From positions 2,728,001 to 2,792,000 of the forward strand of contig NZ_JAIWZC010000001.1 of the NCBI RefSeq assembly GCF_020297485.1: a stretch of DNA of 64,000 bases, given 5' to 3'. Positions 46,406 through 55,719 of the stretch are shown here, in pieces. How positions within the stretch are numbered: the stretch's first letter is position 1; the number at the start of each line of letters is the position of its first letter. Position numbers and translations under genes: made by a program. The notes under the pieces were generated by a model that was not told the origin of the DNA, ran no database searches, and saw only the letters and a program-made list of their open reading frames with translations. The DNA comes from Enterocloster clostridioformis. GTDB lineage: Bacteria; Bacillota; Clostridia; Lachnospirales; Lachnospiraceae.

Positions 46406-47959
46406 GTGGAACCTTATTACGCTGGGTGGCTCTCTCTGGTACCGCCCGTACTGGCAATCGCTTTAGCGCTTGTATCGAAAGAAGTTGTATCGTCGCTACT
46501 CGTCGGCATCATGGCCGGCACCTTCATCTACTCCATGGGCATGGGCTTAAACCCCATCGCAGGCACGGTGGGCACCGCCTTTGACCTGATGGTGAACAGT
46601 GCGGACCTGTATATCATCCTGTTCGTCTGCATGCTGGGAGGGCTGGTGTTCGTGATCTCCATGGCTGGCGGCTCCAAGGCCTACGGAAAATGGGCTTCGA
46701 CAAAGATCAAGTCCAAGCAGCTCTCCCTGCTGGCCACCGCGGTGTTGGGCATCGTCATCTTCATCGACGACTATTTCAACTGCCTGACCGTGGGAACCGT
46801 CATGAAACCGCTGACCGACAAATACAAGGTATCGCGCGCCAAACTGGCCTACATCATCGACTGTACCGCAGCGCCCGTGTGCATCATCGCGCCCATCTCA
46901 TCCTGGGCCGCCGCCGTGGGCAGCAACCTGGAGGCCACCGGATACTACCAAAACGGATTTGAGGTATTTATCTCCACGATTCCTTTGAATCTCTACGCCC
47001 TGCTGTCCATCGCCATGATCTTTATCATCATCCTCACCGGCCTGGACTACGGTCCCATGGTCGATGCGGAGGCCATGGCCGCCAGAGGGTACTTGGGCTC
47101 CGTGAAATCGGAGAATGAGATGTTGGCGGAATCCTCCGACCGCGGCACTGTGGTGGATATGCTTCTGCCCATTGTGTTCCTAATCTTCTTCTCCATCGCC
47201 GCCATGCTTCACACCGGCGGGTTCTTCGTGCCCGGCGGCAAGTCCTACATGAACTTCGGCAACGCCTTCGGCAGCTGCGAGACCTCGAAATCCCTGGTTT
47301 GGGGAGGCTTCGGCGCGCTGGCGGTGGCCCTCGTCATGTTCGTGCCCCGCAAGCTCATGACCTTCAGGGAGTTTATGAACGGCGTCACCAAGGGCTTTAA
47401 GACCATGATCCCGGCCTGCTGTATCCTGTTTCTGGCCTGGACCATCGGCTCCGTGTGCCGCGACATCCTGCAGACGCCGGAATTTGTCAGCGACTGCCTG
47501 GCCAAGGCCAGCTTTCCCATCTTCCTGCTGCCGGCCATCGTGTTCGTGATCGCAGCGTTTTTGAGCTTCTCCACAGGCACGGCCTGGGGTACCTTCAGCA
47601 TCCTAATTCCGATCATCGCGCCTGTGGCTTACGCTCTGGCCCAGCAGCTGTTGACCGTATCCCTGTCCGCCACCCTGGCGGGCAGCGTGTTCGGCGACAA
47701 CTGCTCCCCCATCTCGGACACCACGATCCTTTCCAGCGCCGGGACGGAATGCAACCATATCGAACACGTGACCACCCAGCTGCCCTACGCCCTGACCGTG
47801 GCGGGCTGCTGTTTCGTGGGCTACATTGTGGCGGGCCTCAGCGGCTCCAACGTGGTCCTGACACTGTCTGTCTCCTTCGCCTGCCTGGTGATCGCCATCA
47901 AGTTCCTCCACAGCTACTACGGGAGGAAAACAGCCGGTAGATCCGGGCAGCGCGGGTGA
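46406..47959 (+). CDS. NhaC-family Na+/H+ antiporter-like transporter
   Basis: 517 residues with about 12 membrane helices. Signature regions are FIDDYFNCLTVGTVMKPLTD, APISSWAAAVGSN, FSTGTAWGTFSILIPIIAPV and GDNCSPISDTTILSSAGTEC. Members of this family include Na+/H+ antiporters and Na+-linked organic acid or amino acid exchangers; its place in a catabolic operon favours substrate or product transport. It starts with GTG 46406 behind AAGGAG. Confidence 0.88.
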   Translation: MEPYYAGWLSLVPPVLAIALALVSKEVVSSLLVGIMAGTFIYSMGMGLNPIAGTVGTAFDLMVNSADLYIILFVCMLGGLVFVISMAGGSKAYGKWASTKIKSKQLSLLATAVLGIVIFIDDYFNCLTVGTVMKPLTDKYKVSRAKLAYIIDCTAAPVCIIAPISSWAAAVGSNLEATGYYQNGFEVFISTIPLNLYALLSIAMIFIIILTGLDYGPMVDAEAMAARGYLGSVKSENEMLAESSDRGTVVDMLLPIVFLIFFSIAAMLHTGGFFVPGGKSYMNFGNAFGSCETSKSLVWGGFGALAVALVMFVPRKLMTFREFMNGVTKGFKTMIPACCILFLAWTIGSVCRDILQTPEFVSDCLAKASFPIFLLPAIVFVIAAFLSFSTGTAWGTFSILIPIIAPVAYALAQQLLTVSLSATLAGSVFGDNCSPISDTTILSSAGTECNHIEHVTTQLPYALTVAGCCFVGYIVAGLSGSNVVLTLSVSFACLVIAIKFLHSYYGRKTAGRSGQRG

Positions 47960-48007
47960 CGGCACATTTCCACTGCAACTGACAATTCAATATTTGGGAG
48001 GGTTACT

Positions 48008-49546
48008 ATGAACAACAAAAAGTATTTTATGGGCATCGATACCGGCACCAACTCCAGCAAGGGCGTCATCATCGACCAGGAATGCAACATCATCGCCACG
48101 GCCAGCGCCGAGCACGCCATGACCAACCCCAGACCCGGTCACTATGAGCACGACGCCGACGAGGACTGGTGGGGCGACTTCTGCCGGATCAGCAACAAGC
48201 TGATCGCAGACAGCGGGGTGAACCCCGAGGACATTCTGGCGGTGGGCGCCAGTGCCCTGGGAGCCGACTGCCTGCCCGTGGACGAGGAGTGCCGTCCCCT
48301 GCGCAAGGCCATTCTCTACGGCATCGATTCCCGCGCCACCAAGGAGATGGCGGATCTGACCGAGCTCTACGGCGAGGAGCAGATCAAAAAGTGGTACGGA
48401 CGTCCCCTGTGCTCCTCCGACGTCATGCCCAAAATTCTCTGGATCAAGAACAATGAGCCGGAGGTCTACGCCAAGGCCCACAAATTCATCACCGCCTCCA
48501 CCTTCATCACCGCCAAGCTCACCGGCGAGTACGTGGTGGACCGTTTCCTGGGCCTGGCCAGCTTTAACCCGCTGTACAACAGCGACGGCACGCCCAATCC
48601 AGAGCTGTGCAAACCCATCTGCCGCCCTGACCAGCTGTCCGCCATCAAGGAGGCCAACGATATCGCCGGCACCGTGACCGCCAAGGCTGCGGCCGAGACC
48701 GGCCTCAAGGAGGGCACTCCGGTGAGCACCGGCACCGACGACTCCGGCGCCGAGGCCATCAGCATCGGCGTTGTGGCCCCGGGCAAGATGATGATCCAGT
48801 TCGGCTCCTCCATCTATATGATCCTGGGCACTAAGGAGCTGGTGGATGACGACCGCCTGTGGCGGGAGGAGTTCATCGTTCCCGGTCTGTGCGATATCTC
48901 CGCCGGAACCAACGCCGCCGGCTCCCTGACCAAGTGGTACCGCGATAACCTGTTCCCGGATGCCGTTGCCGCCGAGAAGAGCGGCGGGCCGGATGCCTAC
49001 CAGACCATGATGGAGGGCGTGGACCAGATCGCCCCCGGCAGCGACGGCCTGATCACCCTGCCCTACTTTGCCGGTGAGCGCACCCCCATCAACGATCCTC
49101 TGGCTTGCGGCTGCCTGCTGGGCCTGACCCTGGCCCACACCCGCGCCCATCTCTACCGCAGCGCCCTGGAATCCGTAGCCTACTCGGTGAACCAGCAGAT
49201 CCGCATCATGGAAGCCCACGACAACGCGGACATCGACCAGATCTTCGCCGTGGGCGGCGGCGTGCAGAATCCCCAGTGGATGCAGATCGTGGCCGACGTG
49301 ACCGGCAAAGAAATCAACACGCCCTTAGTCACCATCGGAGCCAGCTTTGGCGACGCCATGATGGCGGCCACGGCCGTGAAATACCCCGAGTTCGAGGACT
49401 TTGCCGCTCTGACCAAGTTCATCAAGCCCGGCTGCACCTTCCATCCCAACCCCGAGGCCCACGAGCAATACAAGGCCTTCCAGGAAGTGTACGACAAGCT
49501 GTACCCGACCACGGCGGAGCTCATGCACGCTCTGGCCAAACAGTAA
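48008..49546 (+). CDS. FGGY-family carbohydrate kinase (xylulokinase-like)
   Basis: 512 residues with both halves intact: phosphate loop GIDTGTNSSKGVIID, DSRATKEMADL, GTDDSGAEAISIGV, YFAGERTPINDPLACGCLLG and the adenosine motif AVGGGVQNPQWMQIVADVTG. These enzymes phosphorylate ketopentoses, ketohexoses or sugar alcohols. GGGAGG precedes ATG 48008. Last gene of the operon; it belongs to a different FGGY subgroup from the remnant at 32385-32771. Confidence 0.9.
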   Translation: MNNKKYFMGIDTGTNSSKGVIIDQECNIIATASAEHAMTNPRPGHYEHDADEDWWGDFCRISNKLIADSGVNPEDILAVGASALGADCLPVDEECRPLRKAILYGIDSRATKEMADLTELYGEEQIKKWYGRPLCSSDVMPKILWIKNNEPEVYAKAHKFITASTFITAKLTGEYVVDRFLGLASFNPLYNSDGTPNPELCKPICRPDQLSAIKEANDIAGTVTAKAAAETGLKEGTPVSTGTDDSGAEAISIGVVAPGKMMIQFGSSIYMILGTKELVDDDRLWREEFIVPGLCDISAGTNAAGSLTKWYRDNLFPDAVAAEKSGGPDAYQTMMEGVDQIAPGSDGLITLPYFAGERTPINDPLACGCLLGLTLAHTRAHLYRSALESVAYSVNQQIRIMEAHDNADIDQIFAVGGGVQNPQWMQIVADVTGKEINTPLVTIGASFGDAMMAATAVKYPEFEDFAALTKFIKPGCTFHPNPEAHEQYKAFQEVYDKLYPTTAELMHALAKQ

Positions 49547-49571
49547 ATCAGCAGACAAAGAACAGGCGGCC

Positions 49572-49641
49572 TGCCCATATGGGCAATGATATGATTCCCC
49601 TTAAGTAGACAAGGCAAATAACCAAAATCTACTTAAGGGGG
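49572..49641. repeat. two consecutive inverted repeats after the kinase operon
   Basis: TGCCCATATGGGCA (49572-49585) is a perfect 14-base palindrome. Immediately after it, TCCCCTTAAGTAGA (49596-49609) pairs with TCTACTTAAGGGG (49628-49640) across an 18-base loop. The second may be the IS3 remnant's end folded with an adjacent copy, or a terminator for the operon; no T-run follows. Confidence 0.6.
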
Positions 49642-49644
49642 ATT

Positions 49645-50480
49645 ATGTTGAAAGAAAGTATTCACCTGAAGAAAAATCAATATAGTCAAGGAATACTTGT
49701 CCGGAGTTTCTTCTTTTCGCGATATTGGTGCCCGATTAGGATATACATCGAAAAAGGGATATCCTGGATGCTTTGAAAGTTGGGTTGCTCTGTATCGGGT
49801 TGACAGCGAATCTGCTTTTTACAAGTTGGCCGGAAACCGTTCTTATACCAAAGAATTCAAAATGATGGTTGTTGAAGAGTATCTTCATGGAAGCGGCTCG
49901 TTAGTTGATTTGTGTATAAAATATCATATATCAAGTGACAGTATCCTCAGGAGGTGGATTTCATTGTATAATGCCTATAGAAAACTAATGGATTACAATC
50001 CGAAGCGGGAGGTCTATATGGCAGAAGCAAGACGCAAAACATCTATCCTCTTATAGTCAATTGTATTCCTGGGTAAAGAAATATGATGCTACAGGTGAAG
50101 ATGGTCTTACAGACAAACGTGGTCGACACAAAACCGAAGATGAAGTTGATGAATTAGAACGTTTACGGAGAGAGAATCTTCGCCTCAAACGCCAACTTGA
50201 GGAAAAAGATATGGTGGTTGAACTGTTAAAAAAAGTGAAAGAATTCGAAGGGATGTGAGGCTCGGAAAGCAACGTCATGAATCAAAGTATCTTGCGATTG
50301 AATACTTTTATGCTAACAACAACTGGAGTATTAACTGGATGTGTAAACAGTTGGGAATCGCAAGAGCTGCGTATTATAGGTGGAAGCATAGAATTGTGCC
50401 GTAGCAAGAACAGGTAAACCAGGAAATCGCAGAACGAATCAAAGAGTATGATGAAAGATTTTCTCAAATCTTGGGTTAGT
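49645..50480 (+). pseudogene. IS3-family element remnant (orfA and start of orfB)
   Basis: Reading SGVSSFRDIGARLGYTSKKG, then YTKEFKMMVVEEYLHGSGSL and MAEARRKT gives the two HTH modules of an IS150-like orfA. A deletion near 50040 removes about 25 residues, after which YSWVKKYDATGEDGLTDKRG and LERLRRENLRLKRQLEEKDM continue to a stop at 50258. An orfB start follows (SKYLAIEYFYANNNWSINWM, ARAAYYRWKHR) and is cut off at about 50475. The integrase core is missing. Confidence 0.78.
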
Positions 50481-50569
50481 GTAAAAAAGTTTGTGTCTTT
50501 GGAAAAAAATACCTCTTTTTTGGTAAGAATCAAGATATGAAAATTCTTATCAAAAAGGAGTATTTTTTA

Positions 50570-50680
50570 TGCCAGCAACAATGAGCAGATTCGATAGATT
50601 ATTGCAGATAACAACTTAAGCAGTGTGGCTGACGTCTACAGCCTTCTAAGGGACAGTTTCAAGGTAAGCGCTTAATTTAA
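50570..50680 (+). pseudogene. IS256-family N-terminal fragment
   Basis: MPATMSRFDRLLQ from ATG 50569, followed after a one-base shift by NNLSSVADVYSLLRDSFK, resembles the start of an IS256 transposase. Everything downstream is lost. It is short and the call is tentative. Confidence 0.4.
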
Positions 50681-50796
50681 GGGTGTAGACACAAAAAACC
50701 CGAGGTGGTTAACCCCGGAATAATCCATACATTAACATTTGAATAAATGGTTACCTGCATGTTTTCTGAACACTGTCCGACCATGGTGCGTTTTTT

Positions 50797-51036
50797 TCAA
50801 TCTCCCCAGGAGGTCTTATAGGTTGGCCGCTGTTCCAGAATGTACTTCATATATTTATACGGATCCAGACCGTGGAGCTTCGCCATCTCTGCGATAGTAT
50901 AAATTCCCATGCTTGCCTCAGCGCCATCCATCGTGTCGGAGAAGATCCAGTTCTTCCGGCCCGCCACTACCGAACGGATGGAATTCCCGCTCATGTTGTT
51001 GGAAAGGCTGCACCTCCCGTCCTCCAGGTATGTCAT
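50797..51036 (-). pseudogene. IS66-family transposase C-terminal fragment
   Basis: TYLEDGRCSLSNNMSGNSIR, then GRKNWIFSDTMDGAEASMGI and LHGLDPYKYMKYILEQRP match the C-terminal quarter of IS66 TnpC. The rest has been cut away by the IS3 element that begins at 51060. Confidence 0.85.
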
Positions 51037-51082
51037 GAGAATTGGACTTATGTCAATACTTTGGACACAAAAAGTTGAAAGT

Positions 51083-51948
51083 TTATTCTGCCTTTTTTAA
51101 TTCTTCATCCTCCTTCTGCTGTGGTGTCATATAGCCGATGGCACTATGGATTCTCTTACGGTTATACCAGCCCTCTATGTACTCAAAGATTGCCCTCCGG
51201 GCTTCTCTGAAATCCTGATATGTGTGGAGATAGATATCTTCCTTTTTCATTACGGAATGGACGGATTCTATGCGGGCATTATCATAGGGACTCCCTTTAC
51301 GGCTGAATGAATGGAGTATCCCATGGCGACTCAGGTACCTTTCAAATGTCTGGCTCGTGTACTGGCTTCCCAGATCACTGTGAAGAATAATTCCCTGTGT
51401 ATCTTTGACATTCAGGCAGGCACTCTTTACCGCCTCAACTGCCAGCTCCGCCGTCATGGATATGCCATAGGCATACCCGATAATCTTGCGGCTGCACAAG
51501 TCCATCACGGAAGCCAGATAAGTCCATCCCTCTTTCTGCACATGGATGTAGGTAATATCAGTACACCATTTCTGATGGATGGTTTTTGCCTCAAAATCAC
51601 GTTTCAGGAGATTTACTTTATCATTTGGGACGGCTCCGTGGTTTGCATGGTGGTTATTTTTTTTACCACGACAGACCTTAGCCCCTGTTTGGCCATATGC
51701 CTTTGGACACGCTTTACACTATATGGTGTCCCGTTGTCATTGAGGGTGCGGCAGATCTTGACAGCGCCGTATCTTTGCCTGGAATCATCATAAACCTGTT
51801 TCACCTTCCTGCCGAATTCCTTATATTCCTTCTGCCGGTTTGAGGGTACACAAACCAGAGCTTTGTAATAGGTACTCCTTGGGAATTTCAGGGCACTGCA
51901 AAGCTGGGATACCATGTAATGGTTTAGATGGTTCTGGATAAAAGTCAC
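51083..51948 (-). pseudogene. IS3-family orfB integrase with frameshift
   Basis: The first part reads NHYMVSQLCSALKFPRSTYY and RYGAVKICRTLNDNGTPYSV. In an A-run near 51655 the frame changes; the other frame continues DKVNLLKRDFEAKTIHQKWC and TDITYIHVQKEGWTYLASVM (first Asp), IILHSDLGSQYTSQTFERYL (second Asp) and SRKGSPYDNARIESVHSVMK (Glu) to 51083. All DDE residues are present, so only the single-base indel inactivates it; a sequencing error is possible. Confidence 0.8.
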
Positions 51949-51969
51949 AATTTCGGTTATTGTTCTTTT

Positions 51970-52237
51970 GCGAATATGGCGGTCGCTTTTTTAATATTTC
52001 ATTCTCGATCTTAAGGCGCTGGATTTCTTTCTGGAGGGCCTTATACTCCTTGAGGGTAACTGTTTCCTCCTCCGATACCTTGATGGGAGAAAGCTGCTTA
52101 AGCCAGTTACTGAGTGTACTCCGATTTACGCCATATTCACGTTCCAGTTGGGGATACGAGGTTCCTCCGGCATTATACAGATCCACAATCTGCTGTTTGA
52201 ATTCCGGAATGTAAGATTTTTGGTTTTTCGCCATGTT
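51970..52237 (-). CDS. IS3-family orfA
   Basis: From ATG about 52234 the frame reads MAKNQKSYIPEFKQQIVDLY, then LEREYGVNRSTLSNWLKQLS (HTH) and a leucine-zipper-like KALQKEIQRLKIENEILKK. At TTAAAAAAG the sequence has the A-AAA-AAG slippery motif used by IS3 elements for -1 frameshifting. The expected short ending ATAIFAKEQ lies in the -1 frame, whereas the zero frame runs on into orfB sequence, so one A may have been lost. Confidence 0.75.
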
Positions 52238-52312
52238 GAACATCTCCTTTGCTCTTTCACTTGATAGTATAGGTGGTTCAACTTTTCTTGTCCACACTTA
52301 TATACTAACACC

Positions 52313-52474
52313 ACCATCAAATATATCCGCAGATACCTGGAAAGACCTATCATTGCCATTTCTAGGATTGATGCCTATAATGGAGATACTGTAACCTTCT
52401 ATTCCAATATTTTGAATCCAGCACTCTCAGACACTCGGAGTGCGACACTTTTAACTTTCAAAGGTCAGGGTTAA
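52313..52474 (+). pseudogene. IS91-family transposase fragment
   Basis: TIKYIRRYLERPIIAISRID, then AYNGDTVTFYSN matches the segment of IS91 transposases around the nuclease tyrosine (compare VIRYLGRYTHRIAISNYRI in the complete copy at 54544). The sequence then degenerates to a stop. Confidence 0.6.
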
Positions 52475-52649
52475 AAAGAGTTGCATACATAGAAAGAGCT
52501 CCCCCATGGAGCCATAAGTAGAATTTTCCTCGATTGTTGGGGCAGCAGAATGTGAATGCTTTCCCCGCGGAAATGACCTTTACTTTTTCTACCAAGTGAC
52601 CGGAATTGCTGGAATATCACCCATTTCTATGGTATTCTGAAAAGGTGAA

Positions 52650-52760
52650 TCCCTGATACAAGGAAATCTGGTTCTGGTTACTGTCGGTTCGGCGGAACAT
52701 CCCATGCTGACGGAACACTATATTGAATGGGTACTACAGACCAAACGGGGAAATCAGTAA
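52650..52760 (+). pseudogene. desulfoferrodoxin (superoxide reductase) fragment
   Basis: The frame reads QGNLVLVTVGSAEHPMLTEH, then YIEWVLQTKRGNQ and a stop. GSxxHPMxxEHYIEW is the centre-II iron-binding motif of desulfoferrodoxin, an oxygen-defence protein of anaerobes. The flanking halves are gone. Confidence 0.65.
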
Positions 52761-52766
52761 ATGAAA

Positions 52767-52793
52767 GAGGGAAGACTTCTTTAAGCCTTCCCT
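52767..52793 (+). terminator. hairpin after the desulfoferrodoxin fragment
   Basis: GGGAAG...CTTCCC with an 11-12 base middle, followed by TTCTTAG. A second hairpin, AGACACTG-AACTA-CAGTGTCT, lies at about 52808-52829. Confidence 0.45.
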
Positions 52794-52809
52794 TCTTAGA
52801 CTGTAGACA

Positions 52810-53088
52810 CTGAACTACAGTGTCTCCTTCCTTAACTGCAGACAGTCCCTCTGGCTTATCGCCTTCAAAACTAAGTGCATACTCCACTCCATCCTTATCA
52901 GTAACAACAAACATAAAATCCTTAATATCGCTGATTTTTCCTGTTATTGTAGATTCTTCCTCTGTCGTGATATCATTTTCAGATGATGGAACATCATATA
53001 TATCATCCATTTTCTGAGAATTAACCATCTGTGAGGGTTCTATAGAAGGAGCTACTCTTTCCTGCCCAGAACACCCTGTAGCCAACAT
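52810..53088 (-). pseudogene. lipoprotein fragment
   Basis: The frame begins PPLLMLATGCSGQERVAP, with an LATGC lipobox but no start region: an in-frame TAA lies just upstream at about 53106. It continues TGKISDIKDFMFVVTDKDGV and YALSFEGDKPEGLSAVKEGD. The remaining end overlaps the fragments on the other strand and is probably not native. It resembles small secreted clostridial lipoproteins of unknown role. Confidence 0.5.
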
Positions 53089-53188
53089 TAAAAGTGGCGG
53101 CTTTTAAATATGCTCCAAATTGTGGTCCAATTACTCTCGCTGCGTGCTCATCTATGACTGTTGGCTCCTGGTAGTACAAATCTTCTAC

Positions 53189-53417
53189 TTACATACCTTC
53201 ATAGATAGAACAATGTTCTTCAGAGCCTTCACGATTTTCTTGTTTTGGTTTAGTCTCTTCCAACACCTTTATTTTCATTTCATGACGTTTTTCACTGTTA
53301 AGTAAGTAGTATCAAAAAATGTCCTTTGGCAGTTTCGGAAACTCTTTGCGGTAGAAAATCAATCATATAATATGGCTTTTTAAGTATGTCATCATTCTTT
53401 TTGAACATATCCTGCAT
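53189..53417 (-). pseudogene. small hypothetical protein, frameshifted
   Basis: From ATG 53417 (GGAG upstream) the frame reads MQDMFKKNDDILKKPYYMID, then FLPQRVSETAKGHF. A frameshift near 53305 is needed to continue YYLLNSEKRHEMKIKVLEET and a stop at 53191-53189. The start pattern is familiar from short Lachnospiraceae hypothetical proteins, but I cannot assign a function. Confidence 0.45.
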
Positions 53418-53698
53418 TTATTTATCTCCTAAAGTTCCGATTGAACAAAATCGCTACGCGATGGCCTGCCAAGGCTGTGGCGCAGTTTTTACGTTCCTCT
53501 AAATAAAAAGCAGTGGAAAAATCTTCCGCAATACGGTATTGTTAAGTTACCACACAAAACAACCAAATACGGAAACCTCCACTGCCTATGATTACAATAG
53601 CATTTTTTGGTGTCTTCCGCAAGCGGAATTATGATGCCAATGCCCCTCCTGACAGGCAGCTGCCACGATCAACGCTGCTTATTTCAGGAGGTTTTATT
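53418..53698. other. left end of the IS91-type element
   Basis: No gene. The stretch between the small pseudogene and the recombinase start (53699) probably contains the element end and promoter; several short dyads (e.g. GCAATACGGTATTG near 53530) are present. I could not locate the replication-type ends. Confidence 0.35.
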
Positions 53699-54547
53699 AT
53701 GTACGATGATATTTTTGAATCTATCCGCTATGAAGCGGAAAAACGGAACCTGCGGGAAAGTACAATAAACTTGTACTGTGCCAATGTCAATTACTTTCTC
53801 CGCTGTATTGGGAAAACCGCCTCTGAGCTTACACTTGACGATGCGGAAAGTTTCCTCTCTGCCAAACGTTTGGAAGGCAGGTCTCCCGAAACTCACAACC
53901 ACTATCGGTCAGCAATTAAGTTCTTCTACAAAAAAGTGCTCTGGATCCTTTGGGATGATGACATAGTTCCTGCCATGAAAAGGGAACGGAACCTTCCCGC
54001 CGTCCTGAGCCGTAATGAGATAAACGCGATCATTGAGGCCACCCAAAACCTGAAGCATAAAGCTATCATTGCGACGATGTACTCTTCCGGATTACGCGTC
54101 TCAGAGGCTGTCCATCTCCATTACGATGACATTTCCCGTACCAACATGACCATCCATGTCCGTGAAACCAAAGGCAGGATCGACAGGTATACCATCCTCT
54201 CCCGGAAGAATCTTGACCTTCTTACCGAGTATTGGTACAAATGCGGCCGGCCCAGGGGGATACTTTTCCCAAGCTCCTGGACTGGTGGATACCTGGATAT
54301 AACCAGTGTGAACCAGTTCTTTAAAAAAAGCGCCAGGCTTGCCGGTATTACCCGCCGTGTCTCTTCCCATGCGTGCCGACACAGTTTTGCCAGCCACCTG
54401 TTTGAAAGCGGGACCGATATCAAATATATCCAGTCCCTTCTCGGGCATGTGGATCCCCGCTCTACCGATGTCTACCTCCATGTAAGCAACAAGACCCTCC
54501 TCGGCATCCGCAGCCCGTTCGATGGTCCGCAAGGCGGTGAGGAATGA
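53699..54547 (+). CDS. tyrosine recombinase of the IS91-type element
   Basis: A 282-residue XerD-like recombinase with all catalytic residues: Arg in MYSSGLRVSEAVHLH, HxxR in SSHACRHSFASHLFESG, His in LLGHVDPRS and Tyr in TDVYLHVS. The start at 53699 (MYDDIFESIRYEAEKRNLRE) has CAGGAGG upstream. Its stop overlaps the transposase start (ATGA), indicating translational coupling; some IS91-like elements carry such an accessory integrase. Confidence 0.9.
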   Translation: MYDDIFESIRYEAEKRNLRESTINLYCANVNYFLRCIGKTASELTLDDAESFLSAKRLEGRSPETHNHYRSAIKFFYKKVLWILWDDDIVPAMKRERNLPAVLSRNEINAIIEATQNLKHKAIIATMYSSGLRVSEAVHLHYDDISRTNMTIHVRETKGRIDRYTILSRKNLDLLTEYWYKCGRPRGILFPSSWTGGYLDITSVNQFFKKSARLAGITRRVSSHACRHSFASHLFESGTDIKYIQSLLGHVDPRSTDVYLHVSNKTLLGIRSPFDGPQGGEE

Positions 54548-55719
54548 ACACTGACTGCACAATCCAGGATGTTTTTAACCGTTTTTATCCTTCCTATGCA
54601 TCCTCCCATGATGTTTCCCCTGCCCAGAGAAAGGCGGCTTACCACATCATGAACTGCAAGACCGGTGCTTTTGGCGTAAATGTGAGCGTCTGTGAGGATT
54701 GCGGCTGTATTTCCATCCACTATAATTCCTGCCGTGACAGATGCTGCCCTATGTGTCAGGAATTCCCGAAAGAAAAATGGGTTGACGCGCGCAGGGAGGA
54801 TCTGCTGGACGCGCCATACTTCCATATGGTATTCACTGTGCCGGAAAATCTGAACCCTGTTATCTACAGCAATCAGAAACTTTTATATACAGCGCTTTAC
54901 CATGCCGCGTCCGATACCCTGCGTGAACTTGCGGCTGACCCGAAATACCTTGGCGCTGACATCGGCTATATCTGCATTCTGCATACCTGGGGGAGCGCCA
55001 TGAACTTCCATCCCCATATCCATGCCATTGTTCTGGGAGGCGGGCTGGATGCAGGAAATCACTGGAAAGGCAGCGGGGAGGACTTCTTCCTTCCGGTCAG
55101 GGTGGTCTCCCGGCTGTTCCGCGGAAAATATCTTGCTGAACTGAAACAGCTATGGAAAGATGGAAAACTCGAATTCCACGGTACGGCAGAGCCTTACAGG
55201 AACCATTATGCCTTACAGGAATTATTGGATACCTGTTACAAAAAAGAATGGATACCCTACTGTAAGAAGCCGTTCCATGGCGCGGAATCCGTCATCAGGT
55301 ACCTTGGAAGGTACACACACCGGATTGCCATCAGCAATTATCGTATCAAATGCATGACGGATTCTATGGTCACATTTACTGCAAAAGATTATAAAAACCA
55401 GGGCCAGTGGGAGGAGATTACGGTTTCCGGTGAGGAGTTTATCCGCAGATTTCTGATGCATGTCCCGCCAAAGCGTTTTGTCCGGATACGCCACTATGGC
55501 CTGCTGTCATCCCGGAACAAGAATAAGAAGATCACCTTGTGCCGGAATCTCCTCGGCTGTAGAAAGTATATCGCAAGGCTGAAAGATCTGGATGCCCCTG
55601 CCATGATCCGGCTGCTTTACAATAAGGATATCTGCAGGTGTTCTTCCTGCGGCGGAAGGATCATTCCTTTACCGGCAGGGCAGCCTTGTACAATGCCAGA
55701 ACCGCATCTTCTATGTTAA
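54544..55719 (+). CDS. IS91-family HUH transposase
   Basis: 391 residues. An N-terminal zinc-binding region (VCEDCGCISIHYNSCRDRCC, PMCQ) is followed by the HUH motif in NFHPHIHAIVLGGG and the catalytic Tyr in VIRYLGRYTHRIAISNY, then the DUF-like C-terminus with a second Cys pair (CRCSSCGG). IS91 elements transpose by rolling circle using this nuclease. The gene looks intact. Confidence 0.92.
   Translation: MNTDCTIQDVFNRFYPSYASSHDVSPAQRKAAYHIMNCKTGAFGVNVSVCEDCGCISIHYNSCRDRCCPMCQEFPKEKWVDARREDLLDAPYFHMVFTVPENLNPVIYSNQKLLYTALYHAASDTLRELAADPKYLGADIGYICILHTWGSAMNFHPHIHAIVLGGGLDAGNHWKGSGEDFFLPVRVVSRLFRGKYLAELKQLWKDGKLEFHGTAEPYRNHYALQELLDTCYKKEWIPYCKKPFHGAESVIRYLGRYTHRIAISNYRIKCMTDSMVTFTAKDYKNQGQWEEITVSGEEFIRRFLMHVPPKRFVRIRHYGLLSSRNKNKKITLCRNLLGCRKYIARLKDLDAPAMIRLLYNKDICRCSSCGGRIIPLPAGQPCTMPEPHLLC

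Larger units (their letters stand above)
51060..52296 (-). mobile_element. IS3-family insertion sequence
   Basis: About 1237 bases bounded by imperfect inverted repeats: the right end read inward is TGTGGACAAGAAAAGTTGAA and the left end TTTGGACACAAAAAGTTGAA. It carries orfA and orfB on the minus strand. It inserted into older IS66/IS91 debris. Confidence 0.85.

Noticed and set aside
47987..49219. 410-codon minus-strand frame, Gly/His/Val rich
   Set aside because: Antisense shadow of the FGGY kinase in GC-rich DNA; no motifs.
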